A stretch of 64,000 bases of DNA. Origin: Eucalyptus grandis. Its lineage: Eukaryota > Streptophyta > Magnoliopsida > Myrtales > Myrtaceae. The stretch spans positions 15,190,001 through 15,254,000 of the forward strand of contig NC_052620.1 of NCBI RefSeq assembly GCF_016545825.1, in the 5' to 3' direction. The notes beneath the pieces were generated by a model, which searched no databases, was not told the DNA's origin, and saw only the letters and a program-made list of their open reading frames with translations. Position numbers and translations under genes: made by a program. This document shows, in pieces, positions 11,880 to 23,240 of the stretch (its first letter is position 1; each line of letters begins with the position of its first letter).

Positions 11880-13806
11880 ATTGGTCAGCCTTTATAATTT
11901 GATATTTGCTAGCGGTTATTTTACTAATTTCAATGACATGTTGTAGGTGTCAAATTTTGTAATACTACACTTATTTGACTTGCACACTGTGTTAATAATT
12001 TAAAAAGAGTTTAGGAAAATGAAAGCATGATATTACCTTTTTGATTTTTTTTTTATGAGAACTAGAGATGGAGTTCAAGCTTCAAAATGTGATTTAGTTT
12101 CTAAGTTATCAATAATTGAGTTGAATCGAGTTTAATCTCGAATGCATATGCTATATAGAGTTGAGCTTGAGCATGGGATTGAGAAATAGGGTTTTGGCGT
12201 ACCAATAGTACAATATCAAAACATCAATTTCAACTTAAACTTCGGATCAACAAATTGCTTCAAATGAATTTATATAGCTTGATTGCGCCTTAATAGCTTC
12301 TTTTTTCAAATGAAGTACCTTATCTTAGACACATTTAGTGCATTGACCCACCAAATAATATGCTACTTCATTCCTCGCATGCCAACAAGAATAACGCTAG
12401 TGGTCTTCAAAACTTCACCAAGCCTCTCAAACATGTACAAGTCCCATGAGAGCTTGATTCCTGAAAAATATAATCACTATTAATCTTTCGAGAAAATTTC
12501 AGAATAAAAATAAGATAATCAAACTATGCAGTCAAATCTTTGCTCAAAAAAAAAAAAAAAAAAAAACTATGCAATCAAATCAACCAGTAATACAAATCAA
12601 CTTATTTTTACTGTGTTTAATCTATTTGTCAATGGTATTATTTACAAAAAATAGATAGAAGATTTAATTGCATTCATTAAGATTGAATTACTCAAAAGGA
12701 TACATATGAAAGTCAAATATATAGATTACTTGCATTCATTGAGATTGAAATATGAGAAATGATCTACATATAATAGAAAACATAATCATGTGAAAATATA
12801 CATGAATCGGGTGAGGTTTACTGTGATTAAATGAACGGGATTATATGTGCAGATTCAATATATCACATAAGTTTATTTCTTGCACCACCAAATGCAAACA
12901 ATTTTATACTAAGCCATTCACCAAATCTTTGGCTCGTACCCTACTTGGTCCATGAGACTAGTAACGTATGATATGGGTATGGTGCCTTATCTGCTCAAGA
13001 TAAGTTTCTTGGAAAGAGAAACAATATATTATTAACAGAAAATGAGCAGGTTAGTAGTAATAAATCAAGTAGATATAGCCCCCTCCTCCTTCACCCCTTT
13101 CTATCTAGTGCACTTATGGAAGTAGGTTAATGAAATTTCATCTATGTGAATTCGCACACATAAATACACTTTCTTGTTTTTTTCACAACTTTTATGAAAA
13201 CTGGTTTTGTTCTCAATCTAGCTAAATTAAGAATTTTTTATGTGCACAATCGACTAAATTATAGTAGAAGATAAAGCTAAGACTCAACCTAGGCATCAAA
13301 AGTTAAATGAGTGGCAGAAATAGACACTATACTCTACCCGACATGAATACTTCATGACTAAAAGAATGAATTCCTAGAAGATCGACTACTTTAACTCCTA
13401 TTTGAAGTGGCTTTCAATCGAATGTAAAAAATAGGGGAGGATACAGAAATACATCATCCACCAATTAATAAAGTATTTTAGGTCTGAAGTTTGGGAGTGA
13501 AGTCAATGTTTGAGACTTAGTGTAAGGAGATGTGACAAGTTTTTCCGACCTGCCTATATCTCCTTTCCTTCTTCGTTCATTCTACCAGTAAGCGGCTGCT
13601 GTTCTTCGGTCATTCCTGGTGAGCATCCGGTGCTGTGGGTATCCTTCTATTGGCGTCATGATCTCTAATTGCAATCATCATCATCGTGTTATCCACTTTT
13701 TTTTTTTTTTTTTTTAAGCTCCAGTTCTGATTTGCTTTATATATCATGAGACTACACTAACGACACAAAAAAGAAAACCTGTCTTTCACGGGCAGTTACA
13801 TATCTC
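11880..13806 (+). repeat. Diverged long duplication, copy B
   Basis: Second copy of the segment at 1640-3955, in the same orientation and about 10 kb away. It lacks the 0.8 kb block of copy A, the junction lying near 13485, where ATTTTAGGTCTG joins the two flanks directly. It has its own A tract (12548-12566) and a long T tract (13697-13717) that copy A lacks. Homology stops near 13806, where the sequences diverge abruptly. Confidence 0.75.
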
Positions 13807-14433
13807 GCTCTGCAGCTCCTTGGCGAGGCTTGCATGTCTGTGTTCCTCTTATGTTCTTGTCTTTTGGTAGTCACTGATGTAGCATTTGGCGAGCTCTTCT
13901 AATAGATTCTCTCTTTTCACTCGTGCATAATGGCGGCCCACTAAGGAATAGAAGTCCAAGAATGTAAACAGAATAAGAAACAGAATTCAAATTGTTCGCA
14001 GGATGTGAAGGTTCTGCGATGAATAATCTCTTCGTAGCATTATAATAGTCCTTACCTTGCATGACTTGGGTTGTAACGTGGCCAACACCTTGCGCTTAAA
14101 TGTCAACAATTTCTTCGATGCTCTTGTGATCAGGCTATACATGGTAATGTATGTGAATTCATTATTCTTCTTGCAACAACAAAGTCCACTTCTTTTTGTA
14201 CAGACGCTTTTCTTTTTGCTTTGCATTGTCTATGTTATAATGAAGAAGCTCCTAACAGAATCCTGATATAACCGCGATAGTTAACATATGTTTCTTCTGT
14301 TGCATTCATCTGTTGCTTCTGTTGCATTTAGTAGAGCCTTCAGTTGCCAAATCGAAGAATAGCGGCCAGAAGATTGAGGGTGCTGATATCTAAATCAAGT
14401 GGTATAACTCCTGATGATGTTGACTCAGAGCTT
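13807..14433. other. Gene-free stretch
   Basis: No recognisable coding sequence. The short overlapping frames at 13871-14266 on both strands show no family resemblance. Confidence 0.4.
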
Positions 14434-14630
14434 AACTGCTACTGTGTTCTTTGATCACCAATTCTCATCGCAAAAACAAGTAGGAATTGGTTTTATGGTT
14501 GTAATAAGTTGTGGATTGATCTGAATGCACTAGATCAAGCTAAGGACATGATAATCAACATCCTTGAAATGAATCAAGCATTGTGCGAATCCAGCCAATC
14601 GAGACACGAGGAGGTTAGCGTGAGCTAATT
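14434..14630 (+). pseudogene. GRF-type zinc-finger remnant
   Basis: The plus strand reads LNCYCVL, then after an in-frame stop SPILIAKTSRNWFYGCNK, then LWIDLNALDQAKDMI. This follows the GRF finger layout: a CxC pair, about 17 residues, a G/N-R-x-F-x-G-C block, then W-x-D and a trailing helix. In intact plant GRF proteins the Cys after the fourth cysteine block and an FFxW motif are present. Here that part is shortened and a stop interrupts, so this is a decayed fragment. Plant GRF domains are common in transposon-associated and small nuclear proteins. Confidence 0.45.
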
Positions 14631-16040
14631 TCTACTGAAATCAAGGCTCAAAGGGCCAAATATAGACCTTACAAGGAGCAGTTGCATGAGTAAAGAAAAA
14701 AAATATGATAATATCACGGTCATTTGTTCTATGAAGGTGTTGTGTCACTGTGCTGGTTGTGTCTAACGCGAGAGTTGGTGGGAAGTTTCTAAGCCTTCCA
14801 TAGTTTATTTAGGTGTGAGTGTGTACATTTGTGTCAGGTTGAACTACTGGAAGTCCTGCTTCCCTCATCTTCAGTACGCTTGTTCCGGCTTCGTGCTTCG
14901 GAGTTGCTTTACTACTGAAAACTAGATATTCTAATGGAAAGCTGTTGGCTGTTTGGCAATATGACAGAAAGCTTTCGTTGTTCTTACCATTCTTATTAAA
15001 GAACTTCTGATACCTTTTCATTCTGTTACGAAAATCTAGTGAACTTAACAGCTTTGGCCTCTTGTATAGTCTAATATATCACCAGATGTAATGGCACAGG
15101 CTAATCTGGGAAACATTCCAACATAAACAGTGATTTAAAATTTCACCCTGAATGATCAGAGCAGGACGAATGAAATGAAGTCTCATTGTTTTCTTTTCCT
15201 CAACCCGACGGTTTATCAGAGGTCTAAATACTTGTGTACTTCCACACTAAAGACACTTAAATACGTGATTTTCAACAACACTTCCATATCTCTGCATATG
15301 TGCAGACCTGTGGGGAATACTCGTTCTTGTGCTGAATATGTTAGTTTTTTTCGACTCCTATTGAAATCATCGAACAGGTGCATATGTACAGCTTGGGACT
15401 CCTCTTTGCTTTTGTTGGGTCCCTTGGCTCGGATTCGTGGTCATCGGTTCCACAGGACTTTTGGGCGTGTTAGACACAGGCCCTCATCCACATTAGAAAG
15501 CAATTTCCATAATGCTATGCCATTTTGTAGGTCTAACTCAATGTATCAAGTCACATATGCAAGCCACCTCTAGGCTAAAACATATGCAAGCCACCTTTAG
15601 GCTTTTAGGTAGGTCCACGATATATTTTGCCAGCCTCGTCGATCAGAATGCTGAAGTCTTGGGTGATTGATTTGGATATAAAAACATTCCTACTTGAATG
15701 TCAAGTCTTCTAGAAGTCCATTATATGTAGAGCATCCCATGAATCAAATAAGATGCGAATTCAAAATCTCAAAAATTCATTCAAGCATGAATTTTTTCAC
15801 ACCGGATGATACAAAGGACTGAATGCAACCAAAAACGATATGACTATTTCAAGCTCAGCAGTCTCAAGCATTCTAATTATAAATTAGATGTACAAAAACC
15901 ACTAAAAATTTGCGAGTAACCCTTTTTTCTCAGAACCAATTTCTCTCAACACAGACATGAATTCCGTCCAATACAAAAAAGCCACACCAACTGCCAATGT
16001 AATAACCAAAAGCAAATCATAATGAAAGAACTAGATGTAC
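14631..16040. other. Gene-free stretch with a short tandem duplication
   Basis: No gene that I can support. The 132-codon frame at 15175-15573 has no recognised domain and is likely chance. A 27 bp unit containing CATATGCAAGCCACCT is repeated twice at 15553-15606. Confidence 0.4.
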
Positions 16041-16178
16041 CTGGACACGAGCAGCGGCGTCCTGACGAGACGCGATGTCGTGCCTCATCTGCTTCACCAC
16101 CGCCTGTCTCTTGTTCCTCGGCAGCTTTATACTCGCCACCGTCATCTTTGCTGCCCTTTCTCTGTTCATTCCCAAAAC
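16041..16178 (-). pseudogene. IST1-like (regulator of Vps4 activity) first-exon fragment
   Basis: The minus strand reads KMTVASIKLPRNKRQAVVKQ, then MRHDIASRQDAAARVQ, then a GT donor at 16040-16039. Plant IST1-domain proteins start with a helix of the pattern KxxxxRIKLLRNKRxxxxKQMRRDIAxLLxxGQxxxARIR, and their first intron falls at that same place. IST1 proteins bind ESCRT-III and Vps4 at endosomes. Here about five residues (LLxxG) are missing and no downstream IST1 exon is seen, so this is an orphan exon, not a working gene. It lies just downstream of a golgin fragment on the same strand. Confidence 0.65.
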
Positions 16179-16310
16179 AAAGTAACAAAAAACTCTCCAT
16201 GAATATAACTACAAAAAGCCCTCACCTCTTATTTGCTATTACCAGAACATAGAAAAGAAAAAGCCCCCAAAGTAAACCAATTTTTCATGTGGGGATTTTA
16301 TGTTGCGTAC

Positions 16311-16620
16311 CTTGTGAATAGTGGCCAAGCATTTGGTCTCTCCCTTGATCCGACCCAGGTGGGAGAGGACGCAGTCGCAGATCTCCATCTTCTTCCTCTT
16401 GATCTCCTCCTCCTTGAACCTGAAAGTGGACAGAGCAGCCCTCGACATCTCCTCGTCCTCCTCAGCAGCGACATGTTGCTGCTGAAGCTCAAGTTCCCGA
16501 CGAGCTCTGCAGGATCAGCAGCTGCTGCCGCTGCTGCCACCGCCATTGGCGCTGGGCCTGTTGCAGGGCTGCTGCTTGCACCCCTGCATCATGATCTTCT
16601 TCTTCTTCTCTCTGATCTTC
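16311..16620 (-). pseudogene. RAB6-interacting golgin (GORAB-like) first-exon fragment
   Basis: The minus strand encodes a Gln-rich leader (AALQQAQRQW), then, after a one-base frame change near 16500, RRELELQQQHVAAEEDEEMS, RAALSTFRFKEEEIKRKKME and a tail ending LATIHK at a GT donor (16310-16309). This matches the N-terminal coiled coil of the plant RAB6-interacting golgin family (EEDEEMSRSALSxFRAKEEEIExKKMEVREKVxxxLGRVEEETKRLATI). Several conserved charged residues are substituted, and the rest of the family coiled coil is absent, so it is an isolated first exon. It sits between two other unrelated exon fragments on the same strand. Confidence 0.65.
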
Positions 16621-16727
16621 AAGCAACAGAAACCCTGGTGACCTCCAATAAACCAAGTGTATAAACTACAGTACAGTCCCCACTGATAAACCAAGTATAT
16701 TCCACCATCTTTGCCGTCTGGAGGAAT

Positions 16728-17148
16728 ACTAATAAACCAAGTATTTGAACTTCAGTACAGTCTGCACCGAATGCAACCAAACCAAGTGTTCAAACTTCAG
16801 GCATATGGCTAGTCTACCGATGGGAATTCACCTCAAATGGAGCCAGGAGTTCCTCCATCTTTCCTGGTACGCGCATTTGTTCTTGTGCGCTGCTCTCTGC
16901 ATGCGAAACCAACGATGGGTGCCCAAACATCGATAGGTCTGTCAATGCATCCGGCACACTCTCTTCCTCCTGCAAAAACAGGAGACATTAACAAACCCAG
17001 GGCATTGTATATCACCATTTTTGGCCTCACCAGAGGAAGGACGCCTAATTACCACACGTTGGCCTGCTCAAATTCGATTTGACAAAGAAATGACTATACC
17101 AATTTTAAGATACACAAACAAACGCATTTTATCCAGGTTTTTGTTTCA
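16728..17148. repeat. Duplicated segment, copy 1
   Basis: About 420 bp closely matching 19417-19437 joined to 25794-26190 (the second copy is split by a Copia insertion). Shared text includes CCGAATGCAACCAAACCAAG and CATTTTATCCAGGTTTTTGT. The duplicated unit includes one complete terminal exon on the minus strand. Confidence 0.85.
16814..16969 (-). pseudogene. Unidentified terminal exon, copy 1
   Basis: The minus strand has a strong acceptor (TTTTTGCAG ending at 16970), then an open frame of 51 codons that starts EEESVPDALTDLSMFG and ends KMEELLAPFEVNSHR with a TAG stop at 16816-16814. The composition looks like a real protein C-terminus. I do not recognise the family. An independent second copy (25861-26016) keeps the same acceptor, frame and stop, which argues that this is a true exon. 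It precedes, on the minus strand, the golgin and IST1 first exons, so it belongs to a different gene from either. Confidence 0.5.
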
Positions 17149-17442
17149 TTGCCCGAAGGGCACAAACAACAAATTTGGCAACATGAAAGAAGAAAAATGA
17201 ATACAGTCTTCCTTAGGTTGCCATCTAATGCTGATGATTGTAACACTGAAAACATGCTTTTTTTTAGCCCATAGCATGAATGGTGCTGTGCCAGTAAAAG
17301 CTTCAGCACCTCAGAACAGATTGTCCTAGAAAATCGGCACTCCAAAAATAGATAGCACTTTGGATCATCAAATTATGTAGGCCAGTTTCCCAAATACAAT
17401 ATTAAAGGAATCGCACATTCATTGGATATTCGGAGACTCTAA

Positions 17443-18499
17443 TGCTGCGTTCGTTTCACGGAAAATGAGCCATCTCCGAAAATATTTTCCTAAGTCATTT
17501 TCCAGAAAATGGCTATATTTTTCGGTGTTCGGTGGAAACTTAAATTTTGAGTGGAAAACATTTTCCACCGTTCGTTAACTAATTTCTTTATTTTTCTTTT
17601 TATTTTTTATTTTTATTTTTCCTTTTCTTTTCCTTCTCCTTCCTCCTTCCTCCTTCCTCCTCCTTCTTCCTCCTCCTTCCTCCTTCCTCCACCACCACAC
17701 GCCTGACGATGGCGAGCCGACCAAGATCCGGTCGCCAGATCCGACCGACCAAGATCTGGTCGCCAGATCCGGCCGACCAAGATCCGGTCGCCAGATCCGG
17801 CGAGCTGGGCGGGGCTCGGGCCTTGCCCGAGCTCGCCGAGGTCTAGCGAGCCGCGAGCTCGCCGGATCTGGCAGGCGGAGCTCGGGCTCCGATCAAGGCG
17901 AGCCCGAGCTCGCCGCGCCATCCGGCGAGCTCGGTAAGGCCCGAGCCCCGCCCGGCTCGCCGAATCCGCAAGGCCGAGCTTCGCCCCAAGCCGGCGAGGC
18001 TCACCCGTCCACCGGAAGCCTCGCACCGCACGACGAGCGGCACGGACGGCGGGCTCCCCGCGAGCCTCCCGCGCGCCGCGTGCTCCCTCTTGAGCCGGAT
18101 CCTCCCGAGCGGCTTCGAGCCGCCGGGGAAGCGGAGCGCGGCTTCGAGCCGCCGGGGAAGCGGAGCGCGGCGACGGCGGCGGTGGCGCCCCGGACGGAGC
18201 AGGCGGGCAGGAGCGGCCGGGTAGGGCGGAGGCTGATCCCGGAGAAGGAAGCCATTGCAGCAGGGAGAGCAAGAAAGAGAGAGAGAGAGAGAGAGCAAGA
18301 AAGAGAGAGAGAGAGAGAACGAGAACGAAGGGAGCTGGAGCGCGAGCTGCGGAAAATGACTTCCTCTTTTCAAAAGAGGAAGTCATTTTCCGTTGACCGG
18401 AAAATATTTTCCGTTGACTGTGTATTTTCCGCCGTCCGAACACCGGAAATTCAGGAAAATATTTTCCTGAAAGTTATTTTCCGCGAAACGAACGGAGCA
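17443..18499. mobile_element. PIF/Harbinger-like non-autonomous element with GC-rich core
   Basis: A 1,057 bp element with perfect TAA target duplications (17440-17442 and 18500-18502). The TIRs read TGCTGCGTTCGTTTCACGGA and TGCTCCGTTCGTTTCGCGGA. Subterminal GGAAAATATTTTCC-type words recur in both arms. The core (17690-18250) is very GC-rich, made of recurring CCGGCGAGCTCGG-like and GATCCGGTCGCCAGATC words, and is followed by a GA-rich run (18270-18330). Frames up to 276 codons cross this core on both strands but encode Arg/Ala/Ser-rich low-complexity sequence, so I do not call a protein. Confidence 0.85.
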
Positions 18500-18502
18500 T
18501 AA

Positions 18503-19437
18503 GTGAACAAATAGCACTTGTAATTAAAGATGTCACCTTTATTTTGACGCCCCGAGTCAAAAGACGAATTCATAATAATTTGAAATTGACTTTTCAGAAA
18601 ATTTCGAAGGGGCAGCATGTGTGATAACCAGGCCAAATCACCAATTTTTCTAGCATGTTTCCAAAGCAAATAACCGGAAAATTGAGCATTAAATATAGTT
18701 GCTCCCGCCTTAATTAACCCAAACAAAATCATGTGAACAATTTGTGTCCTTTTTCGGTTTTGTTTTGGACGACCCTATCTCTTCTTTTGCTAAGACTAGT
18801 AAGATCGCAAGAACTTCCTATGTTTGTGCATATACTCATTGACATCACTCCCAAACTTCAGACTAGTTCTCCCCGCAAGAGAAAACACCTCAAATGAGTT
18901 CACACACCTCCATTGGGATGAAAGCAAAATACAAGAAAAGGGAATTAAGCCTGATGTAGTGGCCTGTAACACTTTTGTTCACACCGTCGGGCTAGGACGA
19001 AGAGGACTGACGTTGCCGTCAACATCGTTGAGCACCGGCACGAGGACTCGACGTCATCGCACTCATACAAAGAGGAAATTTGGGGACTCGACGAAGAAGA
19101 AGGGCGCTTAGATGAAGAATACGAGGATTGATGAACAAGAAGCAGACTCGACAAACAAGAATTAAACCATGGAGGCATGGACCAAAAAGACCGATGAAGA
19201 GGTGTGGAGAACTTGAGAAGAAAACTCCACGAATTAGGAGAAGTGAAGAAAACTGGAGAAGAAAACTCGTTAGGACTTGGAAATTTGGAGCAAACCACGG
19301 GTTCTTGGAGTTAGCTCACCCTCAAGGAATCGCGGAGACCTTTTTGCACACAAACCTTTTCTTTTAAGCTCGACACCGCGTAGGAGAGTGAAATGAGCCA
19401 AAAAATGTGCCGAATGCAATAAACCAAGTATTTAAAC
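18503..19437. other. Spacer with a possible single PPR-like motif
   Basis: Mostly unassignable. At about 18925-18985 the plus strand reads IQEKGIKPDVVACNTFVHTV, which has the shape of part of one pentatricopeptide repeat (GxxPDxVxxNTxI). One motif alone is weak evidence. 19050-19330 is purine-rich. Confidence 0.3.
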
Positions 19438-19869
19438 TGTTGGGAATGACTGATCCCCATAATACGGATTCGACACCGAATCGAACCCCTAAATCAATGC
19501 GGAAGACGAAGCCCGGGAAAAACAACACGCATCACCGATCCTAAAGCACACCACGGATTCGAGCGTACCTTTTAGCCACAGATTAAACACCGACGTTGAT
19601 GGAGGAAGAGAAACTGAGCAATTCGATCCGATGAAGCCTTGAAGGGAGGAAGAACAAGCCGTATGCGTTACTGTTCTTTCTTTTTCCTTTTGAGAGAGAA
19701 TACGCGCGGGAGAGAGAAGACGTGAATTCTAATTTCAACCAAAACATCTTCTCTCTCTCTCTCCTCCCTTTTATACCCCCTTCTTTCCACGGGCCCTATT
19801 CCCATGGACCGGGCTTTTCGGGCCCAAGCATGGGCGGACGGGCCTTAAGCCCATCTAATAAAGCTTTCA
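19438..19869 (-). repeat. Copia 1, 3' LTR
   Basis: 432 bp, nearly identical to 25365-25793. Differences include one extra CG in the CGCGCGGG run near 19705 and a few substitutions. Confidence 0.95.
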
Positions 19870-20092
19870 TCTCCCACTCGCACATGGTGGGCCGAACAGA
19901 TTCTCTTTACCTCTCTTCAACATTCATACTGGTGAATAATCCGTGCGACCAGCATACTTTGAGAGCTCGTTGCTATACATCTGTTAGGAATATATAGCAG
20001 CTCATAATGGGCGTCACACTCCGAGTAAATTTAGTATGCAGTACCCTAGATCGATCGATCACATTTATATCTCCCTTGATCTCTTTTAAACA

Positions 20093-20094
<2 letters not shown>

Positions 20095-20132
<38 letters not shown>
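20095..20132. repeat. (TA)n microsatellite
   Basis: A pure TA run in the non-coding 1.1 kb between the Copia 1 RNase H region and its 3' LTR. That 1.1 kb otherwise holds no recognisable coding sequence. Confidence 0.95.
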
Positions 20133-20135
<3 letters not shown>

Positions 20136-20979
20136 ATTCACAATTATAATTATCACAAAAACAGTCATAATTGGTCGACCAGTGAATACAAAACCACAAT
20201 GTGATTCTCCAAAAATCGATCTTCCTCTTTCCTTCAAACTCTCAATTTCAGTCCAGCTTGCTTTTCTAGAAATGTCCCATTAGATCGAATCATCTCATGA
20301 CCATTGGCAACACCCTAAGATAGCAAACACTAAATAGAAATCTTGAGAATAAGTAAGAGTCCTGAGGGGACTTAAAAAAATTGAGGAACTCTTTTCCTCA
20401 AGAGTCTCACACGTCATAAAAGTTGAGATCAAACTTTTTGTCACTCTTATTGGTCGTCTCATGCATACGTAGTATGAAATACGTATTACGGTATTAACTC
20501 CTTTCCCATGGAGCGTATGTCTACATCTTTCAATACCGTACATATGATAGTTCAGACATACCCAATGTCTAACTTGAATTCACGTATCTACTCATTCACA
20601 AAATTTATCAGAACTCACATCTGGCATTTTAGACAGATAAAGTAAAATATGTGGGTTATTTTACTTTCGGACATAGTAAGTATTATGTCCTCATCTTAAC
20701 ACTCAGTTAAGGCGACATACGTGTTTTAAGCTTGAGCTCTCGATTATCACCTAGATAATAAGCTTAAAAACAGTCTCATCTCTATTTATCACACAGTAAA
20801 TAGAGGCGATTACCCATGTGAGTGGGCTAATCTTATATCTGTCCGACATACTTCTCAACTTAAAATAATGCACTGAGCATTAAGATGCATAAAGATCATA
20901 CAAAGATTCATAGGCATTAATCAATGAAAAACAAAATTTCATAAATGTGAACAACTCAGGGAAATTACAATTCAGTACA

Positions 20980-21602
20980 TCAGACTCTACGCAATCCTAG
21001 AGATTTTACATGACCACAAAACACATCTCTAGGTATTGGCTTTGTCATCGGATCTGCTACCATTCTATGCGTAGATATGTACTGTAAGTTCACATCCTTT
21101 CGTGCAACCATATCTTTTACAAAGTTATATTTGGTATCTATATGTTTGGTCTTGCCATGATACTTTGGATCTTTGGTGTACGCTATAGCTGCTTGGCTAT
21201 CACAGTTAACCAACAATGGATTTGTAGCTTTCTCAATAACAACTTTTTCTTCTTGGCCTTTCACTATGAAACCAACAGGTTGTTCCATATATATTTCTTC
21301 CTCTAATTCTCCATTGAGGAAAGCAGTCTTTGATGTAATTCAAGATCCAGACTAGCCACTATTGCCAGAATAATGCGAATTGAGGTAAATCTCACTACAG
21401 GAGAAAACGTATCTTCATAATCAATTCCTTCCTGTTGATTATACCCCTTCGCCACAAGGCGAGCCTTATGCCTTTCAATCGAGCCATCAGCCTTTCGCTT
21501 TATTTTGAGAACCCATTTGTTCCCAATAACTCTACGTCCTTTTGGTAGATCAACCAGTTCCCAGACTTGATTTGATTTCATTGACTCCATTTCCTCTTTC
21601 AT
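20980..21602 (-). pseudogene. Copia 1 reverse transcriptase/RNase H with internal deletion
   Basis: The upper part (21602-21303) starts the RT domain: WELVDLPKGRRVIGNKWVLK, then RHKARLVAKGYNQQEGIDYE and FSPVVRFTSIRIIL. The lower part (21288-20980) starts MEQPVGFIVKGQEEK and then jumps directly to ATNPLLVNCDSQAAIAYTKD, which is in the middle of RNase H. The YVDD polymerase active site and the first half of RNase H are therefore missing, with the junction near 21235-21245. The two parts are also out of frame. RNase H finishes with KHIDTKYNFVKDMV and DPMTKPIPRD. The product cannot be a polymerase. Confidence 0.9.
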
Positions 21603-22088
21603 TGCATAAATCCATTTTTCCTTACTAGGGCATTTAAGAGCCTCATTAATATTTCTTGGCTATCCTCATCTTGCGGAGCAATCATAAAAGTTTCCCCTTC
21701 AATGTCAAGACGTCGACAGGGAATATTTTGGCAACTTTTTCGCCGTATGGGAGATTGTACACTTAGCACATCATTCCCAATTGTGCTCCCACTCGGATTA
21801 GATAATGATGACATCGTCTCATCATATGGTTGTAATTGGGAATGAGTTGAATTCAATTCATCACTTCTCATATTACTCCCACTTGGACGAATTCCATTAA
21901 TATCATTATCTTGATCCAAGGTTTCAAATAGGGAGTGATCTTCTCCTATTTCGCCCTTCTTAGGAAAATTCATCCACTAAGAATGTGACATCCCGTGATT
22001 CATATTCAGTTATACTCCCACTTTCCTACTCACCTACGAACACATACCCTTTCGAGTGTTCGAAGTATCTCATTAAAATACTCTTCCT

Positions 22089-22998
22089 TTATCTGGGACC
22101 ATATTTCCTAAATTTGTGAGAGGATTCATTATAGGCAGCACAACCCCATGACTTAAGAAAACCTAAGTCCGGTTTTCTACCTGTCCATAACTCATATGAA
22201 GTGGAACTAACTGATTTGGAAGGCACTCGGTTAAGTATATAGGCAGCAGTTAACAACGCATCACTCCAAAAAAGTGATATGTAAGTTAGCATGCGCCATC
22301 ATGGACCTAACCATTTCCAGTAGGGTTCTGTTTATTCTCTTTGCAACACCATTTTGTTGAGGAGTATATAGAATAGATAACTGTCTTTCTATTCCTTTTT
22401 CATCACATAATTTTCTGAACTCATCAGATAAATATTTTCGACCTCGATCGGATCTAAATACTTTTATTTTCTTGTCTAATTGATTTTCAACCAAGTTCAT
22501 AAACCTTTTGAAACAACATAATGCTTCAGATTTATGAGAAATCAAATAGACATATCCGAATCGAGTATAATCATCTATAAAAGTGATGAAATAAACAGCC
22601 CCATACCTTCTTCTCACATTCATTGAACCACGAGACATCATAATGGATTAAATGCAGAGGAAATTCAGCTCTTTATCTTTTCCAAATGGTTTCCTTGTCG
22701 TTTTCCCTTCTAGGCAATACTTACATATGGACAAATCGACTTTTTCAATATTGCCCAACAAGCCCTCTTTGGCTAGTCTATTCATATGTTGTTGGCCAAT
22801 ATGACCAAGTCTAGCATGCCACACATTCACATCATTATCACATGAAGTAAAAGACGTGAAACAAGGGAATAACATATTGACATCACCACAGTCAACATTC
22901 AGTACAATGAAACCATCCAGAAAGTGACCACAACCATAGCAGTTTGTATCTAAACACAAATCTACACCTCTATTATGGAAGTTCATATTAAAAAACAA
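22089..22998 (-). pseudogene. Copia 1 integrase, catalytic Glu replaced
   Basis: The pre-integrase HHCC finger reads WHARLGHIGQQHMNRLAKEG followed by ICKYCLEGK (22998-22648). The core is at 22641-22261 with YFITFIDDYTRFGYVYLISH (first Asp region), VFRSDRG (second Asp region) and then PQQNGVAKRINRTLLEMV, where Copia integrases have NGVAERxNRTL. The third catalytic residue (Glu) is thus Lys. The C-terminal region (22292-22089) has ILNRVPSKSV and WTGRKPDL. Stops and frameshifts split the domain. It would insert retrotransposon DNA if intact, but this copy is inactive. Confidence 0.9.
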
Positions 22999-23240
22999 GT
23001 TTAACCAACACCAAAAACAGACGTTAAATTTCGACGAATCTCTAGAGCATATGGAACGTCATGTAGGAACAAGATGCGTCCACCACGCATGTTCAATTGG
23101 CAGGTGCCAATCCCTTTAACTTCATTTCTGGAGTTATATCCCACATAGATCCACTTAGTTCCAGTCGGTATCGTCGGAATTCCACGAAGGATTCTCTATC
23201 CTTCGCTACATGGTCTGTCTTTCATGAATCTACAGTCCAC
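22999..23240 (-). pseudogene. Copia 1 aspartic protease remnant
   Basis: The reading runs WTVDS then a stop, then KTDHVAKDRE, MWDITPEMKLKGLAPANMRG and LFLHDVPYALEIRRNLTS. The VDSGATDH-type active site of Copia protease is destroyed (the Gly-Ala part is lost and a stop is present). Downstream motifs are conserved enough to place it. Confidence 0.75.

Noticed and set aside
15175..15573. 132-codon open frame
   Set aside because: No domain, no membrane or signal pattern, no conserved copy; likely chance.
17613..18502. Long frames (up to 276 codons) on both strands in a GC-rich block
   Set aside because: They lie in the core of a TIR element, overlap in several frames, and encode Arg/Ala/Ser/Pro-rich low-complexity sequence with no domain.
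20046..20283. Ile/Tyr repeat frames around 20.1 kb
   Set aside because: They are translations of the (TA)n microsatellite.
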